A stretch of 64,000 bases of DNA from Cymbomonas tetramitiformis (GCA_001247695.2 LGRX02003615.1:1-64000), one strand, 5' to 3'. Counted from the stretch's first letter, positions 46,017 to 56,400 are shown. The notes: generated from the letters alone by a model not told the origin. Program-made: numbers and translations.

Positions 46017-47921
46017 TTACAATTTAAAATCAGGATTAATCCAAACCAATAATCCTGAACCCGGAGTTGTTACAACTTTACTTTCCATACACACACCGAT
46101 AATTCCAACATTATTTGTAGTGATTTGTGAAGCATTAACTGAACCTCCCGGAGCACAGCCTAACATTTGACCTTTAACATAACTTCCATCAATAGCTTTG
46201 CAGGTTGTAAAACCTTTTGTGCAAACGAAGCACGAATTTCCTGTATTTGAATTCTGAACACAAACACCAATAGGCATACAATTTTGATTATATTGACTTG
46301 CCGAAGCTGCATATATTTTTACACCATTTACATTCGTAAAGTCATCGTCAAATTGAACAATATCTCCAGCACTTATTGTTCCTCCAGTATTATTTTCAAA
46401 AGTGAATACATCACCTGTATGAGGAACCGGACTTGTGGGTAATGTTGCCATATATGCATTTGTCAAACCGGTCAAAGGAATTCCTGAGGTCGTCAATGAT
46501 GATGTTGGCGTTGTATATGCCCAGTCTATGCTACTTACAAGTCGTATAGCACTACAATCCAAATCACCGCTTAAATTAATATTATTTCCAGAATTACCGA
46601 CTGCCAAGACTTGACTTAATGAACCAATACTTCCATTGTTAATAGCACCAGATTTTATTTCACCGGAAACTGAATCATAATATAATTGTAAACTTTCTAA
46701 TGTCACATCAGGACTTGGTCTTATAGGTTTCACCGTAAATGAATTTGGATTTGTTTGGTCTAAACTATTTCCGGTTCCATTGATTATAATTCTATTTGCA
46801 ACATTATTACTTGTTTGTCCGTTATTATGACCTGCATAGCTTCCTAAAAATGTACAACCCGAACCTGGATAAAATGTTCCACTTTCCCTACCAATAGCTA
46901 CAATGTTGGTTTCTAATGTTTCATTTTTATTACACGAATCGTCACCAATACATACAGAGAATTGAGGTGGCAAATCAAATCCACAACCCGAACCCATACA
47001 TATTGTATCTACTGAATTTGTTGCATTAAAAGCCATACAATTCCTTCCCATACAAATAGAACGTTCGCCTATATGATTAGCATTTATGTAACTTTGTGTT
47101 TGTTCACCAATAGAAATTTTAGCAGCACCTTCCGAACCATATTCAATTCTAATATTATTTCCACTTACTTTTTCTTGATTTATTGTCATTGTACCGGTTC
47201 CCGTAAAAGAAATATCATTTGTGGTAGTTGTACTTCCTTGGTCGGTAACAGATTGTAAATTTTGGTTAGCCCCGGAAGGAAGATTTTGAAGCAAAGAACC
47301 GTCACCAATAAATTTTCCAGAATTCAAAGTGATATCACCGGTGTTTAAAATCAAAACCCTAAAACCCTAAACCCTAAATAAACCCTAAACCCTAAACCCT
47401 AAATAAACCCTAAAACCCTAAAAACCCTAAAACCCTAAATAAGGACCATCATTAAGGAGCACACCGGCTCCAAACGGTTCTACATTCAATGTTGTTTGCA
47501 TAAAGGACCATTCATTTATACCATTGTCTCCTATTTTCAATCTTGTTTGAGGAACAGGGTCTAAAGATTTAATTTCAAAAGAACTATCAAGTTCATCCAA
47601 ACCTATAGAGAATTTTGCTTTACTTATAGGATTGTTCAAAATGAAATCATAAAAATTGACATTATTCACTAAATTTAAATCACCATCAGTTTGTAATTTC
47701 ATGAATTCTCTTTGATTATTTACATCAGAATTATCAATAAATGAAATATCTCCACGGTATAAAAAATCTGAAGCCATATGAATTGTTTGACAAGGGTTTG
47801 AATTATCACCTATTTGATTTACATTTATTTGATTAATTGTTAAAGGGTCGGGAATATTTGTAGATGGAGTTTGATTTCCATTAAATGTACTTGCAACTAC
47901 ATTGTTTCCGAATGAAGACAT
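46017..47921 (-). pseudogene. large fibre-like protein, copy B, broken by telomere-repeat insertion
   Basis: ATG 47921 (MSSFGNNVVASTFNGN). Coding runs to VLLNDGP, where 87 bases of CCCTAAA repeats introduce a stop after PYLGF, then resumes as LNTGDITLNSGKFIGDGSLL to 46017. The middle has head-like repeats (SICMGRNC, TICMGSGCGF, SVCIGDDSC, IVAIGRES, TFLGSYAGHNNG), resembling the IG-x2-A/S-G repeats of trimeric adhesins and tail fibres. The total would be about 605 residues. It probably mediates attachment; this is inferred from repeats and neighbours. Confidence 0.8.
47356..47442. repeat. interstitial telomere-type repeat (CCCTAAA)n
   Basis: 87 bases of CCCTAAA units with CCCTAAATAAA and AAAACCCTAAA variants lie between TTTAAAATCAAA and GGACCATCATTAAGG, which are adjacent in the uninterrupted copy A gene. 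No viral bases are lost. Confidence 0.92.
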
Positions 47922-47947
47922 TATATATCATAATACACGTTTTAAAT

Positions 47948-48292
47948 TTACGGTTGAGCAAGTTTCATATATACAATTCCAAATTTATCAGCTGAATTCG
48001 CTTTGAATACATATAATCCATTTACATTTGTAATTTCTTCAATCGGAGGAACGTTAGTTGTGTCTACGATAGGCAAACCTTGAAATCTAACTTTCATTTT
48101 ATTTTCTTTTGCAGCCATATTCAAACTTGTAACACCCGGGTCACCACTTTGACTTCCATCAATATCCATTATGATATTTGCTCCAACCATTTGAAAAGTT
48201 GTTCTTGTTACTTTATTTTTAGCACCAATAAACACACCGTCATTAACTTTGATATTCTTATCTAAAACAAAATCATTTCCAAAAGAAGACAT
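47948..48292 (-). CDS. MSSFGND-family virion protein (114 aa), copy B
   Basis: Intact, ATG 48292 preceded by TATAATATATA. Orthologue of 35708-36061; both begin MSSFGNDFVLDKNIKVNDGV and share GANIIMDIDGSQSG. The C-terminal halves differ more, as expected for an exposed part. Confidence 0.72.
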   Translation of the reverse strand: MSSFGNDFVLDKNIKVNDGVFIGAKNKVTRTTFQMVGANIIMDIDGSQSGDPGVTSLNMAAKENKMKVRFQGLPIVDTTNVPPIEEITNVNGLYVFKANSADKFGIVYMKLAQP

Positions 48293-48324
48293 TATATATT
48301 ATACTTTTATTTAATATTTTCTGA

Positions 48325-48591
48325 TTAAGGGAAAATTTTCAATACATTTGTGGCGTTTCTATAAATCTGACCACCTTGTAGATTATGTACTGTGCCGTCA
48401 ACCGTAAAAGTTGCATCATCAGTAGATAACGGCGTTCGATAAAAACGTACATCTGATATGGTATCGGCACTTGGGAAAATGTGCAGAATTTTATTTTCGG
48501 TACCGGTATCTTGACTATACCCGCCAATAATCATACCATCTTTTACAGTGAATCTACTACCTAAAACAAAATCATTTCCGAAAGAAGACAT
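48325..48591 (-). CDS. MSSFGND-family virion protein (88 aa), absent from copy A
   Basis: Intact, ATG 48591 preceded by TATATATATA. Starts MSSFGNDFVLGSRFTVKDGM with a short beta-rich body (TFTVDGTVHNLQGGQIYRN). Copy A has no gene between the 105-aa protein and its 117-aa family member, so this member was gained in B or lost in A. Confidence 0.7.
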   Translation of the reverse strand: MSSFGNDFVLGSRFTVKDGMIIGGYSQDTGTENKILHIFPSADTISDVRFYRTPLSTDDATFTVDGTVHNLQGGQIYRNATNVLKIFP

Positions 48592-48616
48592 TATATATAT
48601 ATCCTATAAATTAATT

Positions 48617-48934
48617 TTATTTCACAAAGAATGTCGGAGCCAAAGGTGCCAGTTTATTGTTTAATGGATGAATATTGGGAAATGAAAACATAGCATTTTG
48701 TTTTGTAATTTTATCACCGTGTCCTAATGTATATGATTTGAAACCTGACATAGGGTCCACATTAGATACTCTTGCCGGTGGTCGCAAATCTTGTATTGTT
48801 TTACATGGAACAATCATCATCGAAGAACTTCGAAAGCCTGAAGTTAACATCATATTTGGTAATTTAACATCGACTTTTCCTAATGGTTTATTTCCTAAGT
48901 TTGAAGCAAAAATTTGTCCCGCTTGTTCAGCCAT
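48617..48934 (-). CDS. 105-aa conserved virion-cluster protein, copy B
   Basis: Intact, ATG 48934 (MAEQAGQIFASNLGNKPLGK). Very close to the frameshifted copy A gene, especially MMLTSGFR(S/P)SMMIVPCKTI and the Pro/Asn-rich end. Located between MCP and fibre genes in both copies. No known family recognised; a small capsid-associated protein is plausible. Confidence 0.72.
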   Translation of the reverse strand: MAEQAGQIFASNLGNKPLGKVDVKLPNMMLTSGFRSSSMMIVPCKTIQDLRPPARVSNVDPMSGFKSYTLGHGDKITKQNAMFSFPNIHPLNNKLAPLAPTFFVK

Positions 48935-48964
48935 AATTATATATAATTACAATTAAATTAGTTT

Positions 48965-50314
48965 TTATACAACCACTTCAATCATTCTTCCCATACCAAT
49001 ACGAATGATACCTGTACATTGTGCAATAATAAATGTTTCGTTATTCGTCAAAGGTGTTTGAAGTGGGTCTGCGGTTGATGATTTCTGAGTTACCAAAAAT
49101 AAGCTTGAATTTAGACCTCTTGTATCAATTCCTGAACAATTTCTGGGTCCCATACCGGGCATAGGCATATTTAATCGAAGCATAGCAGTCCAATTAGAAT
49201 TGTACCAATTTCCTAAAGAATTAACTTTACAACCTGAATCGTCGGAATAATTATCAGCTTTACCAATAGTGACCAAGTTAAAAGCATCGAGAGCGGTGGC
49301 ACGATAATTTGGATAATAAACTGAATTAACATTATATTGCCAAGATTGAATATCTCCCGCATAAAACCGGAAATAACTTGGAACGAAAGTAGCACCTATT
49401 TTATTATCAATTTTATGCAAACCTTTATTGATAGAACTGTAACTTGAAGGCCTTTGAACAGCGCGTATAACATATCCAAAGATTGTGCCGACAAAGAGAA
49501 TCGATTCGATTTAGTCATATCCGTTTGATTATCTTGAAAGGTAAAATAATTAGTGAAAGGCATCTCAATGTAAGAATCTTCTTTTAGTTTTCTTTCGACA
49601 GCACTATCGTAAACACCATTTGAAAATGTAATTGTTTCAATTGTAAAATGCAAATCAGTCAATTCCCATGTCGCACTTTTAGCAAGTTCTTCTTCCGCTG
49701 TTCCGGTAAATGCAACACCGGCCCCTAAGGATTTTTTATATGCACCCAACACCTCAGGTCCATGCATATAAAAACGTAACTGAATACTAGGAAGTAACGC
49801 AGTATCCAGGTAGTCAGGAGCACTTTCCCCTATAAATTGTAGGAAATTATTCAAAATGTAGGGTCTTTCTTCTTGATAATAACTATCAGTATTGACATTT
49901 ATTTCTTGATTTTTCAAAACACGTTGGTAAGATACCTCTTTGTTTAACGTAGTTTTTAGATTGTCCAAAACCGTTGATACCGTTGAATACTGACTCATGC
50001 CACTCGAAATAGCTATTCCACCGCTGTAAATTTCTACACGAGAAATCAATTTTTCGATTCCATTTGGCAAAGTTGTGATAACTGAATCAGCTTGATTTGC
50101 GGCGTCCGTACAAGCTATGGCAGTATTGTTAGCACGACCTTTACAATGCATACTTAAACTTTTTCAGATTACACAAAACATTAACTGGAAGATTCAAAGT
50201 TATAACATCGTAAGGATTTACTTCGGTCAAGTTTGTTGTTTCAAGACGAAAATACTGAGTACTATATCCACTTAGTTTTTGAAGTCCAAATGCAAGACTA
50301 TATGGTAAAGACAT
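48965..50314 (-). pseudogene. mcp: major capsid protein, copy B, two frameshifts
   Basis: ATG 50314. An extra A in the run at about 50159-50163 breaks the frame after CNLK (about residue 52), and an extra GC near 49468 breaks it again after SLDMLYA. Otherwise the sequence follows copy A closely. The three open pieces are 50314-50150, 50151-49440 and 49420-48965. This copy cannot make a full capsid protein. Confidence 0.9.
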
Positions 50315-51497
50315 TTTTCTATAATATATATAATATAATTTTGATTCACATATTCTTTTAATTTCAAAGATAATGCATAGTTTATAGATTGTTCATTTCC
50401 GCCATTTCGGGAAACGGCTGTAGGAATTAGTCTGGATTTATTGTCGGTAATTGAAATTCTTAATTGAGAAAATTGAGAAGCTTGCACATCTATAAAAAAG
50501 TTTTCATCGTAATCTAAATAAGTGATAAATTGATTAGTTAAATCTGACGGTAACAATACTTTTCCTAAAATGTCACTACTAACGATTTGATTTTCTTTAA
50601 AATTATTTGAAAGATTTGTGCTTTGTAAATTATTTGTGGGCAACGTTGATATTCTAAGATAAATAGCATCGTTTGTTTGTAAATTGCCAGGAAATTTGGA
50701 AATAAATACTTCATTTACAGTTTCGATATCGAACAAGTCTTTAATCTGTGAAATGTTCGTAAGACCAGCAACTGATTTGTTTGTTTCTCCCCCTATTATT
50801 TGGTCAACATCGTTATTCTTTCCTGGTGAATTAAAGATATCATTTAATGCATCATCTAATGGACTTCCAGGCACTGCTTGAAAATCACCAGTTATTGAAA
50901 ATGCAACAAATTTAATATTGGGAGCAGGTTTACTAAGTGTAATCGTAAAATGTCCTGAAATTGCATCGTAAGTAACATCAACTCTATCCGCAGGCTTTGC
51001 AAACCCAAAGTTTGCAACAAGAACATCTAAAATAATCGTTTCTAAAATCGTTTTTATATCGTCTAAATCTGTATAATTTCCATCAGGTATTCGACATTCA
51101 TACAAATCATCAGAAGTTGTATTAGCTATATAGAAAATTCCGTTATATTCATTGATGGTATACCAAGTCTTTGAAGCCGAAAAACTGTTTACAATTATTT
51201 TCAATTTGTTTGTATTTTTATAGTTTGTTAATTGTGTTGGTATATTGATATTGATAATTCTGGAATCACCAAACGATGAAAGGTCTTCACTTGATAAATA
51301 AAGTGTACGTTCAGATACAGTAATCACTCGGTAATAAGAAAACCCGCCGATAAGAAAGTAGCCAGCTTTTTTGATTTCTTCACAATATTTAACACATAAC
51401 ACTCCATATTTAAGATCTCTATATAAATAAGAAAGTTGCTAGGCTGACCTAAAATTCCTGTTTTCTTAAAATCGAGTGTTTACTGTATTACACTCAT
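50272..51497 (-). pseudogene. penton-like minor capsid protein, copy B, MITE in 5' end and lost stop
   Basis: The original start ATG 51497 (MSVI) is cut after four codons by a 168-bp MITE (51318-51485) that brings TAA into frame. Beyond the MITE the frame is intact (SERTLYLSSEDLSSFGDSR onward); an alternative ATG inside the MITE at 51402 would give a fused N-terminus. The stop of copy A (GTGAATTAA) reads GTGAATCAA here, so the frame runs past its end through the leader and into the MCP start in another frame, ending at 50272. Confidence 0.82.
51318..51485. mobile_element. Tc1/mariner-type MITE (168 bp)
   Basis: Left end CAGTAATCACTCGGTAATAA and, in reverse complement, right end CAGTAAACACTCGATTTTAA form inverted repeats of about 26 bases. 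TA flanks both sides (51316-51317 and 51486-51487); copy A has a single TA at this point. TA duplication and CAGT ends are the Tc1/mariner signature. No coding capacity. Confidence 0.88.
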
Positions 51498-51717
51498 GAC
51501 TATCTCTATTTATAATATCAATATAGTTTTTATTCATTTCAATATCTTCCATTGAATCTCTATTCAATGGTAAAGGTAATTCAATGTTTCCATTATACAT
51601 ATCGTCATATAGTTGTGGTCTTTTGATATAATCATCAACAATCAATTCAATATAAAATGTGGATAAATCCGCAGGGTACAAAATCTGAGCATTTTTGATT
51701 AAGTGTTCACGTTCCAT
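51466..51717 (-). CDS. small viral protein between lipase and penton-like gene (83 aa), copy B
   Basis: ATG 51717 overlaps the lipase stop (ATGGAACGTGA). Sequence MEREHLIKNAQILYPADLS and FYIELIVDDYIKRPQLYDD matches the frameshifted copy A gene. The last seven residues come from the MITE instead of the original end. Not recognised. Overlaps on both sides suggest translation from a shared transcript or tight packing. Confidence 0.7.
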   Translation of the reverse strand: MEREHLIKNAQILYPADLSTFYIELIVDDYIKRPQLYDDMYNGNIELPLPLNRDSMEDIEMNKNYIDIINRDSHECNTVNTRF

Positions 51718-53020
51718 AATTTACCAAAACATTATTATTTTTATCTGATATCACATTTTCGTTAATAGATGTATACTTATTTGATTGTGATTTCTCTATA
51801 CTTCTATCAAATGATGTCATTCTTTGAGGACCTTTGTTTGATATATAATCAGCCAATAATCTTGCTTCTAAGGGTGCGTCGTCATGCAAGTAATTTTTGT
51901 CGATATCGAAATTCACTCCTAACAGTCCTAATGGATTCAAATCTTCTGAAATTCGATTGTTAAATTCATCACTTCCAACATTTTTTGATGAAAGATTTCT
52001 TGCGTCATTCAAAGCATTTCCGAACATCAACACATCAAGTCCGGTCCCTATAGTATTAAATGTAGATTTCAATAAATTTACCTTATTAACTTTGTTATTC
52101 TTTGGCATTTGAAAGAACTGTTTGAGATTATGTGGCGAAGTGATATATTGATACGGTGCTTTGAATAAATCATAAGGGTTCTTGTTTTCGAAGTAATAAA
52201 ACAACTTTCTATTTGAATTTGATGATATTTTTAAAGCTCCCGCAGTGGCCCAATCAGTTACAACTCGATGAATATTTTGCGGTGCATTTCCATTAACTTT
52301 AGGAGTATGTATATGTGATAGAAATGGATTGAACGTCGTCGATTTAACATTGAATTTCTCACCGACATGAATGGATTTCGCACCGCCCAAAGATGTCCCT
52401 AACAATTCAATGTCATGATTAGGATACTTTTTCAATGTGTCTAAATATACCTTTTCAGCTCTTAAAAATGAATCTCGTGTTTCATGTTTACCTTTAATCA
52501 CCGAAAATATGTCCGCTTTATCTTCATTTAAGTAGGATGGATTTGACGACGCACCGTGATATGCAATATGTATTTGATTATTTCCATTATTGAGTACTAC
52601 GGCGTCATAATTTGAAAGCTCCGGGTCGATATTGAATTGATTGTTGAGAATATCTTTATTCAATTGTCTTTGAGCGGTCACATAGGTGTTATGTTCATAA
52701 CCGCCCGGAAATAATAAATTAGATTGATAATTTCTTGAACCGAGATAAGAAGATATTCCAACATGGAGAGCCTTTTCCCTAAGACTATTGGAAAACGATT
52801 GTTGAATTTGTGACGGTTGCAAATCACCTAATTGTTTGAACAAGCTATTCATTTGAACTCTATATCGTTTCTTTTCACTTTCATTTGACTCATACCTTTT
52901 ATTCAAATCTGAAACTGAATAAATATTATTGTTATTTTGAAAATTAAGTATCTTGTTCGATGAATTTAACACTTTATTGTTGCAGAAATTATTCAATGGT
53001 GAGCACAAAGACCCTTGCAT
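51707..53020 (-). CDS. lipase / alpha-beta hydrolase (437 aa)
   Basis: Intact, ATG 53020. Central residues 150-300 look like a class-3-type lipase: strand plus HIAYHGASSNP, nucleophile elbow LLGTSLGGAKS with Ser210, candidate Asp256 in VVTDWATAG and His297 in TSPHNLK. The N-terminal 100 residues are Asn/Ser-rich and helical; the C-terminal 130 are not recognised. Lipase-like genes occur in virophages and related viruses and may help particles cross membranes. Copy A keeps only the last dozen codons. Confidence 0.78.
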   Translation of the reverse strand: MQGSLCSPLNNFCNNKVLNSSNKILNFQNNNNIYSVSDLNKRYESNESEKKRYRVQMNSLFKQLGDLQPSQIQQSFSNSLREKALHVGISSYLGSRNYQSNLLFPGGYEHNTYVTAQRQLNKDILNNQFNIDPELSNYDAVVLNNGNNQIHIAYHGASSNPSYLNEDKADIFSVIKGKHETRDSFLRAEKVYLDTLKKYPNHDIELLGTSLGGAKSIHVGEKFNVKSTTFNPFLSHIHTPKVNGNAPQNIHRVVTDWATAGALKISSNSNRKLFYYFENKNPYDLFKAPYQYITSPHNLKQFFQMPKNNKVNKVNLLKSTFNTIGTGLDVLMFGNALNDARNLSSKNVGSDEFNNRISEDLNPLGLLGVNFDIDKNYLHDDAPLEARLLADYISNKGPQRMTSFDRSIEKSQSNKYTSINENVISDKNNNVLVNYGT

Positions 53021-53047
53021 ACTAATATAATAACATAGACTATATAA

Positions 53048-53338
53048 ATGACTTGTAAGTATTCAATATCTCAATACACTAAAGATAAAGCAAACAAATT
53101 GAATGTATATGTCAAGATATCAACAAATAAAGATAAGAAGATTGATGTATTTGATAAGACAAATCATAGAAAGATAGCGAGTGTCGGTGCGTGCGGTATG
53201 ATGGATTATCCATCTTATATAAAATCAAAAGGTATTCACTTTGCAAACAAAAGAAGAGAGTTGTATAAGCTAAGACACAATAAATACAGAAATAAGATAG
53301 GGACAAATAGTTACTATGCTGATAAGTTGTTATGGTGA
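53048..53338 (+). CDS. small basic viral protein (96 aa)
   Basis: ATG 53048 preceded by TAGACTATATAA. The sequence has a beta-rich start, a VGACGMMDYPSYI segment and a basic RRELYKLRHNKYRNKIGTNS region. This layout (FG-x-x-G-x-x-DY...R-x-x-Y-x-x-RH...) resembles a small conserved protein of PLVs and large DNA viruses, recalled as a pattern. Function unknown. Divergent from the lipase with a 27-base gap. It is the last viral gene before the GC-richer insert. Confidence 0.65.
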   Translation: MTCKYSISQYTKDKANKLNVYVKISTNKDKKIDVFDKTNHRKIASVGACGMMDYPSYIKSKGIHFANKRRELYKLRHNKYRNKIGTNSYYADKLLW

Positions 53339-53544
53339 CAAATAAATAATTTACTATTTCTGTAATATGTTAATATTCAACAGCAATTTCTAAACAAATA
53401 TTTTCACACACAAGGAAGCAAGGAGGCAATTTCACAGCAAGTTAAAACAGCAAGTTAAAACAAATTGCACTTGTCAAAAATAATATACACTTCAAAATAT
53501 ACAGTCATAAACTTTATCAAAACAGTTGAAGTTTTCTACTTTTT

Positions 53545-54198
53545 CTATTCTGCATCGGAGGCTTCGGATTCCTCTTCTTCTTGTTCCCTTGCTGCACTGG
53601 CAGTTTGTGGGATGTTAACTCGCACTGAACCAGTATCGAAAGAAATAAAGTCTTCTTCTACGAGCCTGCGGAAAAACAAAAGGTACCTAGCGGATTCTAG
53701 GTCAAGAGACTGACCTACAAGCAAGTGAGCTTCCTGGTTTAGAAGACGTTTTTCAGTACGGCGGATCGCCTTCACCACCTTGATCGCTGGCACGGCTGGG
53801 GGAACCCGCAGTTCCATATCAGATACACTTTTTCGGATGTGTGCCATCTCGGCCCTGTAAAGCTGTAACTCTTTTCGCAATGACTGCACCTCTTCGAAAT
53901 CGCTGGCAGCGGGTGAAGCAGATCGCCCACGGGCCGCTTGTAATACACGTTCCACAAACTGCTGAGTGAAAGCCGGGGATGCGAAATAAGCACAGATATC
54001 AGTTTTAACTGCGGTCATAGCGTCTGCTATCTCTTTACGAAACGTGGCGTACGTGTTCCTGCTGAGGTTATTTATTTTTGCTTTTAACTTTCCCCAATAA
54101 AAGTCGTAGTAACCGATGCTGACCCAGGGCCCGTCAGTTCGCCATTTTTTAAAATCGGTCGGACCAAGGTCTTCGTTGGAGTCGTCATACTCTTCCAT
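53545..54198 (-). CDS. foreign-insert protein with GPWV motif and coiled coil (217 aa)
   Basis: The frame is open from 54330, but its first 44 codons lie in a MITE and a flank; ATG 54198 (MEEYDDSNEDLGPTDF) is the better start. GPTDFKKWRTDGPWVS aligns position by position with GPEKWSEFRESGPWVT near the end of the Gag at 29194. A long coiled coil (EVQSLRKELQLYRAEMAHIR) and an acidic tail follow. GC content is higher than in viral neighbours. It probably belongs to a retroelement or other mobile element inserted between viral genes. No enzyme domain is seen. Confidence 0.6.
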   Translation of the reverse strand: MEEYDDSNEDLGPTDFKKWRTDGPWVSIGYYDFYWGKLKAKINNLSRNTYATFRKEIADAMTAVKTDICAYFASPAFTQQFVERVLQAARGRSASPAASDFEEVQSLRKELQLYRAEMAHIRKSVSDMELRVPPAVPAIKVVKAIRRTEKRLLNQEAHLLVGQSLDLESARYLLFFRRLVEEDFISFDTGSVRVNIPQTASAAREQEEEESEASDAE

Positions 54199-54291
54199 AT
54201 CTGCACATCGCAACACAACAACACAAACAATAGTCAGTAACGATGCGAATAGAAAGAAAATGCGAAAGACAAGAAAAATAATACACCTTAA

Positions 54292-55134
54292 CCTCTTAGC
54301 CGGTAACGCTATTTCCGGCCAAAAAGGCATGTTTTGTGTGGGAAGCGGGTGTGGTGCTCACATACATAAGCATGCCACGGTGATTATATATGTTTTCGAC
54401 ACCTATCGCAACTACAAATTGAGCTATTGTATATGAACATCTATGGCATATATATCGTGAGATATACCGATTATACAAGCAAAACTTCTCCAAATTTTAG
54501 CAATCGATTTTACGCAAAAGCGATTCTTGGTCGCCTAAGGTCTCTTAAGCGGTTGCCGGTTAGTACGATGCTATCGGCCTTGGCCATGTTTAAACTTTTG
54601 TCAGTCATATGTTGAGTTAAATGTGCCTACATCTCGATATACGTGGCCTTTTTACGAAAAAAACATGAAAAAAACATGCGATTCTTCAATGTTTTTCATA
54701 CTTAAGCAATGTTTTCCATACTTAAGCGACCAGTCTGCGTGTATTTCACATATAAGCGAGGATGTATAGCCCTTAGCACTCATATATTGATATGTGATGG
54801 TTGAATGTGGCATACCCTGAACATATATGGTCATGCACATTCATATCAACGTCAAAGTTGTCTAAATCATGCAGATTTGAGCCGATTTCCGTTTCAAAAT
54901 TGGCTATAAAAAGCATTATTGTCGGTTCAAATTGTTATGAATATGATAAGAGTGTATGTGTATCCCATACAAATCTGACATGGAGTGATGCATGCATGCT
55001 CACTATGCACACATACCCTAGGTTGTATCATGTCTAGAGTTCGTCTAACCCGTTTTGGTGAGCACACGTGCATGCGAAACCAAAAGGACCGCGGGTGGTT
55101 TGTTACGATATCGTAACGGCTACCGGCTAAGAGG
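54292..55134. mobile_element. TTAA-flanked MITE (843 bp, piggyBac-type ends)
   Basis: CCTCTTAGCCGGTA at 54292-54305 is repeated inverted as TACCGGCTAAGAGG at 55121-55134. TTAA lies immediately outside each end (54288-54291 and 55135-55138), the hallmark of piggyBac-type insertion. GTTACGATATCGTAAC near the right end is a perfect 16-base palindrome. No transposase frame. It sits exactly at the stop codon of the 55135 gene without changing its product. Confidence 0.82.
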
Positions 55135-55794
55135 TTAAGACCTCTTTTGTCGTTTATTCGCTCCCAAAAGGTCCCCCAGGGTCGCAGCAAGACCCCTGGG
55201 AGCATCCGAGTCAGAGGCTCCAGCAGGTGGTGGGTTAGGAACCACATCCCCCAAAAGATCAATTTCCACCGACGGAGGTGCAATTGGTGTTTCAACCGCG
55301 GTCGCTACAGGGATTGCTACCAGAGGCTCGGTTCGCTTTGCACGCTTGGCTAGCAATGCTGCCAAAAGCTCGTCCTCGGATAATTCGTCCGAGGCTTTTA
55401 CTACTTTGTCAGACCGTTTTAAATCGGCGGCTCGCTTGACCTTTCCACAAAGACTAACCCCCCGCTCGTGGTTCATAAAGGGGGGTAAGTTATCTAATTT
55501 CCCCAAGAGGACCAACGTCCTTGCAACTTGACTGTTGCTGGGGTCTTCTTCTACAAACTGAGTTACCCCACCCTGATAAAAAAGTTTTAAACCGATCTCC
55601 GACTTTAAATTCGGATAATCCGCAAGGTATTTCTCGGCCGCATTAACAGCCCCACTACCTCCCGTAATTGCGGGACCCGGATTCTTTAACTCCTCTTGTT
55701 GCACATACACTTCTATTTGTTCTTCTATTTCTGCCGCGGCTTCACGCCTAACGTCATACTCTACAGCATCAATGTCTTGAGATTCGAAAGGCAT
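55135..55794 (-). CDS. foreign-insert hypothetical protein (219 aa)
   Basis: Intact, ATG 55794. An acidic helical N-terminus (REAAAEIEEQIEVYVQQEE) is followed by a central folded-looking part (KYLADYPNLKSEIGLKLFYQ) and a Pro/Ala-rich C-terminus ending in the basic KRQKRS. Codon use resembles the 53545 gene, on the same strand and 0.9 kb away, so the two probably form one unit. No family was recognised. It ends with TCT TAA, the TAA being part of the TTAA used by the MITE. Confidence 0.6.
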   Translation of the reverse strand: MPFESQDIDAVEYDVRREAAAEIEEQIEVYVQQEELKNPGPAITGGSGAVNAAEKYLADYPNLKSEIGLKLFYQGGVTQFVEEDPSNSQVARTLVLLGKLDNLPPFMNHERGVSLCGKVKRAADLKRSDKVVKASDELSEDELLAALLAKRAKRTEPLVAIPVATAVETPIAPPSVEIDLLGDVVPNPPPAGASDSDAPRGLAATLGDLLGANKRQKRS

Positions 55795-55929
55795 GGTGTT
55801 TTTACCTGCTTGAATGTGTTAATTGTGGGGCAGTTTGTGTACTTCAGGTGTTGTTGTAGCGAGGTTCTGAGAACATGCACCAATACTAGCGGAAGGTTGA
55901 CCGAAATGTCGAACGCCATCCAGAAATCC

Positions 55930-56400
55930 AAGCGACGCCACCAGAACCAAAATGACACGTACTTTAACTTTGTTACGCCACCCAGAAATTTACGGACGCC
56001 ACCAACCAAATGACACGCATCGTGTAACTTTTGTTACGCCACCCGTAAATTTACGNNNNNNNNNNNNNNNNNNNNNNNNNNNNNNNNNNNNNNNNNNNNN
56101 NNNNNNNNNNNNNNNNNNNNNNNNNNNNNNNNNNNNNNNNNNNNNNNNNNNNNNNNNNNNNNNNNNNNNNNNNNNNNNNNNNNNNNNNNNNNNNNNNNNN
56201 NNNNNNNNNNNNNNNNNNNNNNNNNNNNNNTAAAATGACACAAACCAGAACTTTTGTTACGCCACCCAGTAATTTACGGGACGCCACGAAAAACAAGACG
56301 ACACAGACGAAAACTGTCACGCCACGAAAAACGGGACGACACAGACGAAAACTGTCATCGACGCCACGGAAACTTTTTGGGACGCCACGAAACACGCCAT
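55930..56400. repeat. GACGCCAC minisatellite with assembly gap
   Basis: Repeats of the type ACGCCACCCAGAAATTTACG and GACGCCACGAAAAACGGGAC alternate with AAATGACAC and GACGACACAGACGAAAACTG. The unknown bases at 56056-56230 lie inside the array, so its true length is uncertain. Confidence 0.8.
56056..56230. other. assembly gap (175 N)
   Basis: Run of N within the minisatellite. Frames crossing it are meaningless. Confidence 1.
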
